A DNA stretch of 64,000 nt from Chimonanthus salicifolius (GCA_013350335.1 CM023534.1:6167542-6231541); one strand, 5' to 3'; counted from the first letter of the stretch, positions 35,216 to 51,609 are shown. The notes: generated by a model from the sequence alone, not told the origin. Numbers and translations: made by a program.

Positions 35216-35957
35216 TGCAAAGAAATCCTCCACTCCAACTAAGATTAAGACTATCATACTTTAAAATATGATATTCTTTTAACTTCTATTATCGATTTGA
35301 CCTGCTCATTTATCAAATTGGGAATTTAAACTCAAGCCAAACTCACATTGACAAAATAAAAATAAAATTCCCAAGAACTGTAGTCATGTGACTCCAATCA
35401 GACCAATTATACTCATGCTTCCTGGAAGAGGACCATCCATCTAATCAAATCAAGTACTACTAGCTAAGCATTTCTAACTATTGCTGAAGTGAAACTTTAT
35501 CTTTGTAAACTTACCAAAGGGCAAAGGCAAAGGCCAAGACCAAGGAATGTTTGTGGTGATATGGAAGCTGGTGCTACTCAGATTTTGACACCACATCACA
35601 GTAAAAACAAAGATGAAAGAAGGATAATGTTAATTTTTATGTTGACAATGTTCTTAGCTTTATTTCATTTGGAAGATTGTGGCAATTGCCAACTAGCAAC
35701 AGTGGCTGTTGCATTCCTTGCTTTTCCATGTTCACGTGATTGGTTTCTAGGCCTTGTGATACAATTGTTGGCATCTGCAAAGTGGGTCCCTCAATTTTGG
35801 GTCATCACCATCAAAGGTGGACCACACATTGGATGAAGAGTTAATCATGACCCATACGATGGATGAGAAATGGAAGGTGGAGGTGTTAGGAATCCATATA
35901 AAAGAGGACCCAAATTTGTGGATATAATTGCATGAGCAATTCAGTTAGTCTAAATTT

Positions 35958-36085
35958 TTAGGATTCGACTAGATGTTTTAGGTCAAAATCCACCCAATCT
36001 TACCTCTTTGCTTGTGGAAGGTTAGGATTCGACTAGATGTTTTAGGTCAAAATCCACCCAATCTTACCTCTTTGCTTGTGGAAGG
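35958..36085. repeat. perfect 64-bp tandem duplication
   Basis: Two identical 64-bp units beginning TTAGGATTCGACTAGATG occupy 35958-36021 and 36022-36085. They abut the SINE tail that starts at 36086. Identity implies a recent event, or an assembly artefact. Confidence 0.95.
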
Positions 36086-36165
36086 TTTCGTATATTTATG
36101 GAATTAGTCTCACTTCTATCCAATATGAGGTGGGGATATCCATATTATTCAAAAAAAAATAAATT
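36086..36165 (+). mobile_element. 5'-truncated SINE tail (family of 31262)
   Basis: TATGGAATTAGTCTCACTTC, then GGGGATATCCATATTATTC and an A run match the tail of the 31262 family. Confidence 0.55.
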
Positions 36166-36824
36166 TGAGTAGATATAATCTTCATTGCTACAGCCAGATC
36201 TTCTTCTCAGCCTTAGATCAGGTGATAGAGAAAATTTCTGCCGACAGGACCCACCATAGCTATTCCGTTTTTTTATGGTCTATCCATCTGTACCATTAGA
36301 TCTCTTATTGGACTTGCATGGGACCCTTCTCCAGCTAATTTCTTTTGCTGTTGCTTTGGGCGACCGAAACCCAATTTTATGGATTTTTTTCTTAGATCCA
36401 AGTACATTAAACATTAATAAAAAAAATACTTTTTAAAATTCAAACAGCACAAAAACATATTTATGCATATACTTTGAAGGTATTAAAATTTTCTTTTCTA
36501 AAATTTTCTTTTAAAAGTTTTCTATCTCATCATTTAAAACATTTAATGTGCATATCAATACTAAAAATGCTTAAAAAAACACTCAAAACATTCATATGTG
36601 ATTGTTATACTAGCAATAGTATTATCTGCAGCTAACACGATTTATAAATATTTTTTTTCCTATGATTTTCAATTTGAAACTAAAGTATTAAGTCATTCCT
36701 TATCGTTAATATGGTCCATTAGAGCAATGATGCCCACCAAAAGTGAGGGCTACGCTTTCAAAAACACAAGCACAAGCACATGGATGTCCTCGATGGAGGA
36801 TGTTGTTGTTTCTCGAGTCCTCTC

Positions 36825-36830
36825 TATAAA
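36825..36830 (+). promoter_or_regulatory. TATA box of the proline-rich protein gene
   Basis: TATAAA in the context CTCTCTATAAAGACC lies 75 bases before the chosen ATG, placing transcription start near 36855. It lies inside a longer upstream open frame, which argues that translation begins at 36900 rather than 36780. Confidence 0.7.
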
Positions 36831-36899
36831 GACCAATGCATGTGTCTAGTCACTGCTATACAAATGCAAAATAGCAATAGTAGGGAGAGAGTCATAGCC

Positions 36900-38078
36900 A
36901 TGGCAATGGACTCTCCGAAGACCTCAGCTCTTCTTCTCATTCTCATGCTTTTCATTTCCTCAGCCTCTCCCATCCTAGCCTGCCACACTTGCCATAAGAA
37001 ACCTAAAGGAAAATCGCCCAAAGGACCCATCAATTTACCTCCTGTCGTAGTAAAACCACCCATAACTCTTCCTCCTGTCATCGAAAAACCACCGATAACA
37101 CTCCCTCCAGTAATTGGAAAGCCGCCCGTAACACTCCCCCCGGTCATTGGCAAACCACCCATAACACTCCCTCCAGTCATTGGTAAGCCCCCAGTAACAC
37201 TCCCTCCAGTCATTGGCAAGCCGCCGATAACACTCCCTCCAGTCATTGGCAAACCACCGATAACACTCCCTCCGGTCATTGGCAAACCGCCGATAACACT
37301 CCCTCCAGTCATTGGCAAACCGCCGATAACTCTCCCTCCAGTCATCGGCAAACCACCCATAACACTCCCTCCAGTCATTGGCAAGCCGCCGATAACTCTC
37401 CCTCCAGTCATTGGCAAGCCGCCGATAACACTCCCTCCAGTCATTGGCAAACCACCCATAACTCTCCCTCCAGTCATTGGCAAACCACCCATAACTCTCC
37501 CTCCAGTCATTGGCAAACCACCCATAACTCTCCCTCCAGTCATTGGAAAACCGCCGATAACTCTCCCTCCAGTCATCGGCAAACCACCCATAACACTCCC
37601 TCCAGTCATTGGCAAACCACCCATAGCTCTCCCTCCAGTCACACTTCCTCCAGTCATTGGCAAGCCACCGATAACACTCCCTCCAGTCATTGGCAAACCA
37701 CCCATAACTCTCCCTCCAGTCACACTTCCTCCAGTCATTGGCAAGCCACCTATAGCACTCCCTCCGGTTATTGGAGGGTCTCCGCCGACGCCGGGTTGTG
37801 GGCCATCACCGGCCCCACAAACATGTCCCATAGACACACTGAAGCTAGGAGCTTGTGTTGATCTTCTTGGAGGATTGGTGCATATTGGTTTGGGGGATCC
37901 TGCGGCTAACACGTGTTGCCCATTGCTTCAAGGACTGGTGGAGATTGAAGCGGCAGTTTGCTTGTGCACTACCATTAAGCTCAAGCTCCTCAATATCAAA
38001 GTCTATCTGCCACTTGCTCTGCAACTTCTTCTTACTTGCGGAAAGACACCTCCCCCTGGTTTCACCTGTAAGCTTTGA
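36900..38078 (+). CDS. hybrid proline-rich cell-wall protein (HyPRP)
   Basis: The 392-residue product has three parts. Residues 1-27 form a secretory signal peptide (LLLILMLFISSASPILA, then CHTCHKK). Residues 53 to about 290 are some 21 copies of PPITLPPVIGK and close variants. Residues 309-392 form an eight-cysteine motif: C...C, CC, CLC, C, C (CPIDTLKLGAC, NTCCPLL, VCLCTTI, LLTCGK, FTCKL). Such proteins are secreted and the repeat is thought to lie in the wall matrix; the eight-cysteine domain is related to the lipid-transfer-protein fold. I chose the ATG at 36900 because it starts the signal peptide and follows a TATA box at 36825; an in-frame ATG at 36906 is also possible. The coding part has no intron. 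The repeat lacks YK pairs, and the specific function is unknown. Confidence 0.92.
   Translation: MAMDSPKTSALLLILMLFISSASPILACHTCHKKPKGKSPKGPINLPPVVVKPPITLPPVIEKPPITLPPVIGKPPVTLPPVIGKPPITLPPVIGKPPVTLPPVIGKPPITLPPVIGKPPITLPPVIGKPPITLPPVIGKPPITLPPVIGKPPITLPPVIGKPPITLPPVIGKPPITLPPVIGKPPITLPPVIGKPPITLPPVIGKPPITLPPVIGKPPITLPPVIGKPPITLPPVIGKPPIALPPVTLPPVIGKPPITLPPVIGKPPITLPPVTLPPVIGKPPIALPPVIGGSPPTPGCGPSPAPQTCPIDTLKLGACVDLLGGLVHIGLGDPAANTCCPLLQGLVEIEAAVCLCTTIKLKLLNIKVYLPLALQLLLTCGKTPPPGFTCKL
37056..37775 (+). repeat. 33-nt coding minisatellite, about 21 units
   Basis: The unit encodes PPITLPPVIGK. Units differ mostly at silent sites (ACA/ACT, CCG/CCC/CCA, AAA/AAG), and two shortened units contain PPVTLPPVIGK junctions near 37630 and 37720, signs of unequal exchange. 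Confidence 0.95.
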
Positions 38079-38085
38079 GCCCAAG

Positions 38086-39125
38086 GTGAGTATCCCTACT
38101 ATCCCATCCCTCTCCTGTTTTTATCTCAGTTAAAAAGTAAACTTTCTTTAGCTTTCCAACTTCTTTTGGGTTTCCTTTTTAAAAGTTATCACTGATAAAA
38201 AGTAGAAAATGATAAAAACTCAACACTTTTATAATAAGGCATGTTGCGTCTACATTGTTATCATCCAAATCGTAAAAAAATCTCTCTTATAAAAAGGAAA
38301 TTTTACTGAGATATGATGTGTCTCAATTGAACAGTGACACACGCTAAAAATAGATATTACCACCCATGTTTTTGGATTTGATATAAAGAGGGTTACATGA
38401 ATACTTCTTCTATGAAATTTTACCTCTTCTTGATATTTTATCTCTTGATTTAAAAATCAATGGTCCATACTCATCAAAATTTAAAGGTTGAAATTATATA
38501 TCTTGGATCATTAATTGATAGTAAAACTTTATATATTTCATATCCATGTAATCACCTATCAAATGAACCTAAATTTGTGAGATCTATAATCTATCTAATA
38601 ATATGTCTCACTAGATTAACTTTTATAAAAAGACTCGATCAATTATTTCCCATGAAAACAATATTCATGACAAACTAGGGTGCTAAGTTACCACCATTTA
38701 TAGATTGTACATAGTTTCGATTATATTTGATGGTTTTACCTTTTCTTTTAAAAAAAAATGTATTTTTTATCAATCACAATTTTCCTCACTATAACAGACA
38801 GAAGAAATTTTATCCCTATCACATAATCCAATAAACTCTTATAATTTTTTATGATAAATTAGTGATATTTTTACTTTATTTTTAAAATTTTAAAATTTAC
38901 TAATCAACTGAAAAACAATTTTCAAAGAATCTCTTTCAAGATGGTTTAAGATAGCCTCTGAACACTCACCAAAGCATCTCAAGAAGAAAGTAATGTTTTT
39001 TTTTTTTTTTTTCTGCCTTTTTTTAATTTGGGGCATTTGACTCCTTGAAATCTCTCTAAATTCTTTTTTTTTTTTTTAATTACTGAGGAATCTCTGATTA
39101 GATGATATGATGTTTGTGTGTACAG
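38086..39125 (+). other. candidate 3' UTR intron of the HyPRP gene
   Basis: A consensus donor (CCCAAG/GTGAGT) lies 8 bases after the stop codon and a TGTGTACAG acceptor ends at 39125. The following 39126-39300 is mixed sequence unlike the AT-rich intron. Related proline-rich protein genes sometimes have such an intron, but this is inference. Confidence 0.4.
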
Positions 39126-40282
39126 GTGGGTCAGACTCATTTTGAAAAAGATTATTGATGGATGAAATAGACATGAAAGGATGTCTAGTAGCTGGTGTTT
39201 GTTTTCTTCTGCTTTTTTTTTTTTGTACATTTGTCTTGTGGTTTTCATGTACCAGTGTTGTTTCCGATGAGCTTTTGTTTGAATGATTTCTACTGTGGTA
39301 GTTTTTTTTTTTAATGTTTGGTTTGTCCTTTCATATGTAAGGAAGAACATCATTTTCCAAGGAGAGAATTAATCAAGTGAAATAATCATGCTTAATTCTT
39401 CCTTACTGTAAAAGTAGTCTAAAATATTCTAAAGGATGATTTCAACTTCTTTGACGACTTTGGTGGATTATATATTCAAGAAAATATTTTTTCCAATGGA
39501 TCTATTACCATTTTATTTTGTAAAGCCCCATGTCAAGAACTTGACCACTATATTAACACGTTCAAAGTTAGACAAAAAATAACTCATCACATAACAAACT
39601 ACTATTTTCTCATCACGGGTTGTCGTAACTAAAATTCAAATAGATTATAATACCTACTTTAGTCCAATTCTTGAAAGCCTAATCAATACACTAAAAACTC
39701 TAGAATTGATAAAACATGAAAAATAAAATCTTTTATTATAAGTTGCGCTAGGTTGATCCATAAGTCAGGACTACACTAAACACGTGATAAGTCATCTATA
39801 AATCTTAACACTATTCTTGAGGTGTAGGTAATATAAGGTTAATCATTTCACAAATATTGTAGGGTCATGATTGGCCCTCTAAGGTCTGAGTTGGATTGGT
39901 GTCACTTGCACAAAAACTTATAAATGGTAAATGGGACTGGTGAATTTCAACCTCATGAAAGATCAAAGGGAATTTGTACTTATAAAGTTCGACACCATTA
40001 CAAAAAAAAAAAAAAAAATCATCATTTGTTCGAGGTATGTTTTTTCTAATTTTACCTTTTCACTCATTTTATCTCATTAGATATAAAATCTATTATATGA
40101 AACTATGAATCAGGGGTTATGTTATGGGTTAATATATTTTGTATTAATCGATACGTATTGTTACAGTCGTACTAAGGCTACGTAGGGCAATACTTTTTTT
40201 AAAATAAAAAAATAGTTTTGACCGATTTTCGAGTCAATGTGCTTTTAAAATGGTTTAAAAACAAGTTATTCATACCTCAAAT

Positions 40283-40516
40283 TGTGATACCTTGCCCAAC
40301 CGATGTGGAGCGTCCCACATCGGTTAAAAAGGAAGAGAAAGGGGGGTGTATAAGAGGCCAGCCCACCTTAAAACAGTGTGACGCATTTTGGGCCGGGCTA
40401 TGTGGGTCCGGGCCCAAGAGAAAAAACCGTGCACGCTCGCTTGTGTGCGAAGCCCAAAGCGGATAATTTCACACTGAATTAGACCCTAAGCTTTGTGGTA
40501 GGGTTAGGTCGTCACA
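40283..40516. mobile_element. solo LTR of a TRIM-like retrotransposon, 234 bp
   Basis: It starts TGTGATACC and ends GGTCGTCACA (inverted, TG...CA). A perfect 5-bp repeat CAAAT flanks it at 40278-40282 and 40517-40521. Inside, GTCCCACATCG (40314-40324) matches the plant snRNA upstream element RTCCCACATCG, and TATAAGA follows about 34 bases later. The segment AAGCCCAAAGCGGATAATTT resembles, in reverse, part of the Cassandra TRIM LTR as I remember it. No 5S-like sequence is present. The family is therefore unassigned. Confidence 0.78.
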
Positions 40517-41387
40517 CAAATTTTGTACTCTTATGTTTCGCGTCACAAGTTGGGTCGTGTTAGGTTTATGCTAATCCACTCCAAAACCCTAAGGTTGTTA
40601 ATATAGATCTGGCCCAACATTTGATAGCTGAAATACCTGCACTTTGGGAACCAACTTGAATCAAGGAAAATACTTAAGGCCCAATAGTAGGACCAAAGAA
40701 AGAATCTGACATTTTTAATAGATTGTCAAAACAAACCCTAACGACGGAGACCAACAAATATCTTTAATACATCCCAAAAATGGAAAAAAAAACTTGAAAA
40801 TAAAAAGGTCTAAAATGAAATAAATAAACATTGTTATATAGTTGCATTCAAGAGACAACTAAAATCTATAAAATATCTTTTATGTAATTATACAAATATA
40901 AAATCATGTGTGTAACGGAGGATGGAGAGCTTAGTGCCACTGAGATGGTGATTTCCTGGAAATGGTTTTTCTTACAAACAAAACAGATTGGGATTTGGTG
41001 CCACTGAAATGGCTGAATTCTTGAGAGAAAATATAGGCCCATGACAGCTGTTGTGGCTCTTCGGCCCAGTAACGACCTTTATTTGGGCCCAATATTTCAA
41101 CAACCTGAAGTTGTATAGTTCAAGGTTAGAAAATATTCAATTGGCTGGATTGTTTTAATGATTGGTTCCCGAAATTTTAAACGTAAGCACGATCCAGGCC
41201 CATGTAGATGTCCACTAGTTATGCAGACAGGCCATGATTCAATTAGTCAATAGTAAATGGGCCAGAACTCATGCTTCAAAAACAGCATGGGAAATCAAGC
41301 ACATTTCATATCGGCCCATGATTTAATGATTTCGGATATCAGTCCCTCCAACAGTTGTCCAAGATGAGTAAATATATCAAAGACGAG

Positions 41388-41455
41388 GGATTCGTGGAAT
41401 TAGTCTCACCTTCAAGATAAAGATATCCATGTTATCAAAAATAAAAAAAATAAAA
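41388..41455 (+). mobile_element. SINE tail (family of 31262)
   Basis: CGTGGAATTAGTCTCACCTTC in two parts, then AAAGATATCCATGTTATC and an A-rich end match the family 3' end. Confidence 0.5.
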
Positions 41456-42172
41456 AAGACGTGGGATCCAACTCAATTACTTTTTTTCATAAAAATGTCA
41501 TAATTGTTGTCGTGGTTCACACGAAATTCAAACTCAACTTGAGCTTGAAATGAGTTAGAACTCAGAAAAGTCTTCAGGCATGACATCCTCACCACCAGCT
41601 TAATAGCCTGAAAGCCTAATTTATTTAATAAAAATCAAGTAAATAAAAATTTACATTAATAGACAATTATTGTCAAGTTTGTAATAATATCAAAACTAAA
41701 ATATCTTGGGCCTGAAGAAGAGCCCAATCCTTGACAAACCTAAGTATGTAATTAGAGTTCAATAGGACCCAGACCTTACATATCTAAATTAGAATGGAAA
41801 GGGCCCTTACCAGTTTAGGCCAACCCATGTCTGAGCCCAGGCTCAGGTCCTTTAATTTCAAATAGGTCACATGTTTGGATACCTCCCAAAATCTAATCCA
41901 GCCCATCTAATTAGTAGGGTCAGTTGAATTTCCCTCCAACTCAGGAAATCAAATGTTAAAACTCAATTTTCGATTTTAACTAATATTTTTGCATACCATT
42001 CTTAAGTATTATGACGAGTTAAATCATTCTAACTCACCATATTCAATTACCTAAATAATATGTTAATTAGACGGATCAATGTTTGTTTAGAGGATGCCAA
42101 AAAAAATCTTTTTATATTTAATAAATGTAAGAATGGGTAAAGAATCAGTCTACTATTTCCTCCAAATTTTTT

Positions 42173-42330
42173 TTTCTCATTCAATTTATTTGACTCTAAA
42201 ATCTTGAGTCAACTTTGAATTTTGATTTTCTCACTGGAATTATTTAATTCTCTATAAGATTTGAGTCAGAATATGAATTTTATTTTTCTCACTCGAATTA
42301 TTTAACTCTAAGATTTTGAGTCCAAATTTA
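42173..42330. repeat. three diverged tandem units of 54-58 bp
   Basis: Each unit starts TTTCTCA and contains ATTTAACTCTAAGATTTTGAGTC-like sequence; starts lie near 42173, 42227 and 42285. Confidence 0.7.
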
Positions 42331-42626
42331 CTTCTCGTTAAAAAATCAAATATTATTTGAAAGAGCTCTCACTCATCAAAACCTAATAAGACATGCTATT
42401 AAATAGATTATGGAGAGTATCGTACAAATTGTTTTTATGTAAAAAAATTCCTCTACTTAATCATCATATCATTTAATTTTAAAATTAATAATTTATACTT
42501 ATTAAAATTAAAAATAGAAATTACATTTATGTAAATTATCAATAAGCATTAAATCATGCTAAATGTCTCGCTAGTGAGGCCTCACTGGCCTAACTTCTCC
42601 CAAAAGAACCCCAACGAAACAGGGCC

Positions 42627-42700
42627 TGGGCCTACCCATTCCCTTCTTGACGAAGCCTTTCCCTTCCAAACCCATTCTCTTCTCCACGAAAGAGAGCCCA
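42627..42700 (+). promoter_or_regulatory. two site II-like elements upstream of isocitrate dehydrogenase
   Basis: TGGGCC at 42627-42632 and AGCCCA (TGGGCT on the minus strand) at 42695-42700 fit the TGGGCY site II motif, which is common in promoters of plant nuclear genes for mitochondrial proteins. No TATA box is evident. The function is inferred from motif and position. Confidence 0.4.
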
Positions 42701-42749
42701 AAACCTGTTCTCCTCTTCACGAAAGGGAAGAATTTCAATCTCTCTCACG

Positions 42750-48129
<5,380 letters not shown>

Positions 48130-49189
48130 TTATTCCAAATTTTGTTGCAATGAGAGGGCCTCAGTGCTCTCATATTTGCATTGCTATCATTGTTTCTAAC
48201 TTGCCAAGCCATAAGATAGATATCCAAGCGTTGTCTATCTCATCACCTATTTTTTAGGTATTCTATAATAAATTGCTACTCTGGTATAAATGAGATGTCA
48301 ATTTTCTTTTTTGGTGAAATTTGATTTTGTTTTCTGCAAAGCATCCTCCTCTAACTGCTGTTTTAAGCAAGAAGAATTTTATCAATGTCACTTCTCTAAA
48401 CGTTGTTTAGGTCTGGACCCAGATTTGACAGGATAGTACATCCTGGTTTCAAGTGATCCATTCAAGCTACCATGTTTCCCATGCAGTTAAGCGTGCAGGA
48501 AACAGATAGAACCTCTTTTTATTTTAGTGGAAAATTTACATACTATAAGTATTCGTGTATTCGAGAAAAGGAGCAATAGGAGCAAGATTGATTGAATCCC
48601 CTCCCCCCTCTTCTGCTGATCAAAACATTGAACTTATTCATGTTTTAGTGCTCTGAAATTATATGCTGATACTGGCTGTCTGCAGTTAAAGGAGATCAAC
48701 ACTAATGCAGACGAGTGTTCCACTGTGGGCTAACTCCTTGCCACCCTCATTTTTAATGATGCCATGTTTTATCAAAATTCTAATTGTCGTCTAAACTGAT
48801 GTTTCAGTCTAAATGGGGCTGGAAAATTTCAGCTGAAATATGACTGCTTGGGGGTTTTACGTTGGGTATCCCGCAGTTTCCTACAAATAAATTCAAAAAA
48901 AAAAAAAAACTGAAGGAAATGTAAATAAAAACATCCTTTTGAGGAAGAAGCCCATCTCAATTGATTCAGTTTTATTCTTGCTAATTGTTTTTAGAGTATA
49001 TCTAATTCTTTGGGAGCCCATTTGTAGCTAATTTCCTTTTTTTGCCTAGTCTTTGTTTTGAATTATACGATTAACTCGCCATTTTTCGCAATTAAGATGA
49101 TAATTAAATTTCCGTCATTTAACATTAACTATACATGGCTTCCCTTCAATGTGAACATTACCAAGCACAAATATTAAAATCGCTGATGA

Positions 49190-49440
49190 ATGCAATAATA
49201 ATCTTAAAGACCCGAACTCCACCCTGAAAAGAGCACTGGCAACGAAGAGGAGATGGCCCAAGAAACAAGAAACCATGAAAAGAAATTATACCAGATGGGT
49301 AAAGTGGATGGACAATGAATAAAAAGGTGGTCAATGAACTCAATTCTTTCAATGAAAGGACACGTAGAATTCTATTAATAACTGGTACCCAACCAAACCA
49401 TTTCACTTTTGAGGGGGCAAAAAGGTTTCTGACCATATTC
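49190..49440 (-). mobile_element. antisense L1 LINE remnant (zf-RVT region)
   Basis: On the minus strand one frame gives DHLFIHCPSTLPIWYNFFSW, the HxxxxC-type zinc-binding region found after the reverse transcriptase of plant L1 elements. A preceding frame gives FAPSKVKWFGW, also typical. Boundaries are undefined. Confidence 0.6.
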
Positions 49441-49504
49441 CAAAAGAAAAATGAACAAGAAAATCTTGTTTGGCTCCTCCTGGACTTACTTGATATACAA
49501 GATT

Positions 49505-49606
49505 TGTAGATAGTTTCATATATTCATGGAATTAATCTCACCTTTAATGTGGAGCAGAGATATCCATGTTCTCCAAAATAATAATAATAATAATAATAAT
49601 AATGAG
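49505..49606 (+). mobile_element. SINE tail (family of 31262) with (AAT)n
   Basis: CATGGAATTAATCTCACCTT, then GTGGAGCAGAGATATCCATG match the family tail; it ends in an (AAT)n tract at about 49578-49603. Confidence 0.55.
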
Positions 49607-50411
49607 GATTCAACTTAAACAACGATAACAAAGACTTGCATGATGAAAAAATTCCACTTGTTTTCCTTCTTCCACACTTTCTTCAAGCAACTCCTCAAAC
49701 ATTGGTATTTCACGATCCATTAAGTTTCTTCTAAATGTTAATGCCCACAATTTCCATCACCTCCTTGATGAGTTTATTCTTTTGATTGGATATATGGAGT
49801 GTAATGTTGAAAAGTAGAGTCCCAAAGCCCACAGTATTTCGCACTATCATTTCTTCACCTGCCCCATCCAGAGAAAGTCTATTGGCTAACATACTTGCCA
49901 AGCAAGGAAACTAATTGAGCATCGTTAATAAAGGTTTGACGATTTAAAGTCTTGTCTACTTTGAAGAAACACCCATTATTGAGTTGGGGAACAGCACATT
50001 TAGGATTTACCATCTGTCACAGATGCTACAAGAGAATTTTATCAGTGGCTTTATGAAATTCGACAATCAAGCCTTGACGCTTCAAATTTCAGAATTAACA
50101 GGACACATCAGGGTGCACTCAAAATTTCTCGAGTGTCACAGTGACTAAGATGCCCCCATCCCTCTTTACCGGAAGACATTTATTTCTGGGCACAAAATGA
50201 GGTAAGACACAAGGTAGAAGATTCAACATTAAATTATAATATAACGTTATGAGAAATAATAGACACTGATGTTTGGCACTTGACTCACTCTTCCGTCCAC
50301 TTGTCATTATCTAAATGGTGAAAAGATACATTGATATCCCTTGTTATCAAAAGCATTAATTTTCCTGTAATTTTCCAAAATTATTTAATGATAAAAAGAG
50401 ATGGCTAGCTT

Positions 50412-50661
50412 CTCTTATGTAAAGCCCAGCCTCCACATGCAACACAAGTTACACGACGTAACTGAAGGTGGGTAATTGAAGTTTTGAAGTTGTGAATCTA
50501 GTTAGGTTGAGAGGCCATGGTTGACAGGAAATCGTCAGTCGTCTCAGTCGTCTCCAACAGTGGTAAAAATTCACAACCATTCCTAACTAGATTCACAACT
50601 TCACCTTCAGTTTACGTCATATCACTTGTGTTGCATGTGGAGGCTGGGCTTTACATAAGAG
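50412..50661. repeat. long inverted repeat able to form a hairpin
   Basis: The left arm 50412-50505 and right arm 50581-50661 are inverted copies. The outer 38 bases pair perfectly (CTCTTATGTAAAGCCCAGCC onward), and the inner part has a few mismatches and an extra ~19 bases on the left. The loop and the right flank carry direct repeats (50511-50583 and 50659-50719). Confidence 0.92.
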
Positions 50662-50719
50662 GCCATGGTTGACAGGAAATCGTCAGTCTCCAACAGTGGT
50701 AAAAATTCACAACCATTCC
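50511..50719. repeat. direct repeat interleaved with the inverted repeat
   Basis: GAGGCCATGGTTGACAGGAA begins both copies, 50511-50583 and 50659-50719; the second lacks 12 bases (a GTCTCAGTCGTC unit). One copy is the hairpin loop and the other follows the right arm. Confidence 0.92.
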
Positions 50720-51004
50720 ATTACACTATCAATGGCATTTGCAACATGTAGTAGTTCCACTTCTCTGCTTTAGCTATTACAACATTACTCGTTTCTTCTT
50801 CTTCAGGTATGTATTTTCTTTTCTATTATTTATTTGACATCCTTCATTAGAGGGTGTTTTTATGATGGTACGACCAGTCCAAAAGCAAAATGAAAAGCAA
50901 AATCATATGAATTACTTTTTTGGCTAGCTGCAGGTAAAATAACAAATGCCGGATGAATGAGAAGAGCTCATCAATTAGAAATTACAGGGACCTTACTATT
51001 CTGT

Positions 51005-51609
51005 TTATGTAGTAGAGTTGAACCACGGTCCTACTGCACCATTCATGTGCCCATTGCTGTGGACACCAACACCATTTGGGATTATAGATGGCGGCAGCCC
51101 AATAGCCACTGAGGGTGCAGGAGGGAATAAGCCATGAGGATGAGGAAGAGTATGGCCGCTTACGAGAGAATTGCCACTTCCTTTGTGTTGTTGAAGCACA
51201 TGAATCTGTCTGAGACCTTCCTCGTGAATGCGTGACAGAGTCTCCAACTCTTTCATCGATAAGGCTTCCAAGCCCGCACCATAAAGAGGAGCATGGCGAG
51301 ATATTTCTTCTTGAAGTGAAGCTTCAAGAGAGTGGATATATTGCTGCATAAATGCAGAAGCAACTTAGCTAAAGCATGCATGGCATAAGAAACAGGATGC
51401 TGAAAGTATACATATAGAAGCAGAAATTATTTCATACAAGAATTAATCAAAGACTAGAGGTTAGACATAATGTTCACAATGATGGGAAGTTAAACTAGTA
51501 GAAACAAGCAAGAATAGCAAAATCCATCTTTAGAAGGGCAGAATTATGGTCCCAATTGCAAGGAAATGACTCTTTTTCTTCACCTCCCCAATCCCTCCCT
51601 CCCTCCCCG

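Larger units (their letters stand above)
25263..36800. other. gene-poor intergenic region
   Basis: No ORF here shows a recognisable family, codon-like conservation or exon structure. The region is AT-rich and holds SINE copies (31262, 33545, 34275, 34485, 36086), a cluster of ATATCGGCCGATAT palindromes (32951-33079), tandem duplications (30319, 35958), inverted repeats (27445) and poly(A/T) runs (26160-26500). It includes the 3' UTR of the RabGAP gene and the promoter side of the proline-rich protein gene. Confidence 0.6.
38079..42600. other. gene-poor spacer between HyPRP and isocitrate dehydrogenase
   Basis: Apart from the HyPRP 3' UTR no gene is evident. The spacer holds a solo TRIM-like LTR (40283-40516), a SINE tail (41388), a three-copy tandem repeat (42173-42330) and poly(T) runs near 39000-39080. 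Short ORFs here have no recognisable family. Confidence 0.6.
48130..51004. other. spacer between two convergent genes
   Basis: This 2.9-kb stretch separates the 3' ends of the isocitrate dehydrogenase and MATH genes. It contains both 3' UTRs, an antisense LINE remnant (49190-49440), a SINE tail (49505) with an (AAT)n run, and a long inverted repeat (50412-50661). No further gene is seen. Confidence 0.65.

Noticed and set aside
35489..35836. 115-codon frame upstream of HyPRP as a small gene
   Set aside because: No recognisable family, no promoter or conservation evidence, and an odd composition; most likely chance.
36780..36899. N-terminal extension of the HyPRP frame by 40 codons
   Set aside because: It would place the TATA box inside the coding region and bury the signal peptide, so the start at 36900 is preferred.
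37056..37775. CRISPR-like array
   Set aside because: The repeats are contiguous with no spacers, encode protein, and lie in a plant nuclear gene.
36824..37912. 362-codon open frame on the minus strand across the HyPRP gene
   Set aside because: It is the antisense shadow of the 33-nt repeat, which stays open in several frames. The plus strand has a signal peptide, a TATA box and the eight-cysteine domain.
40314..40460. A U-snRNA gene driven by the USE/TATA pair
   Set aside because: The sequence after the TATA does not resemble U1-U6, U3 or other snRNAs I know, and the whole unit is bounded as an LTR with a target duplication.
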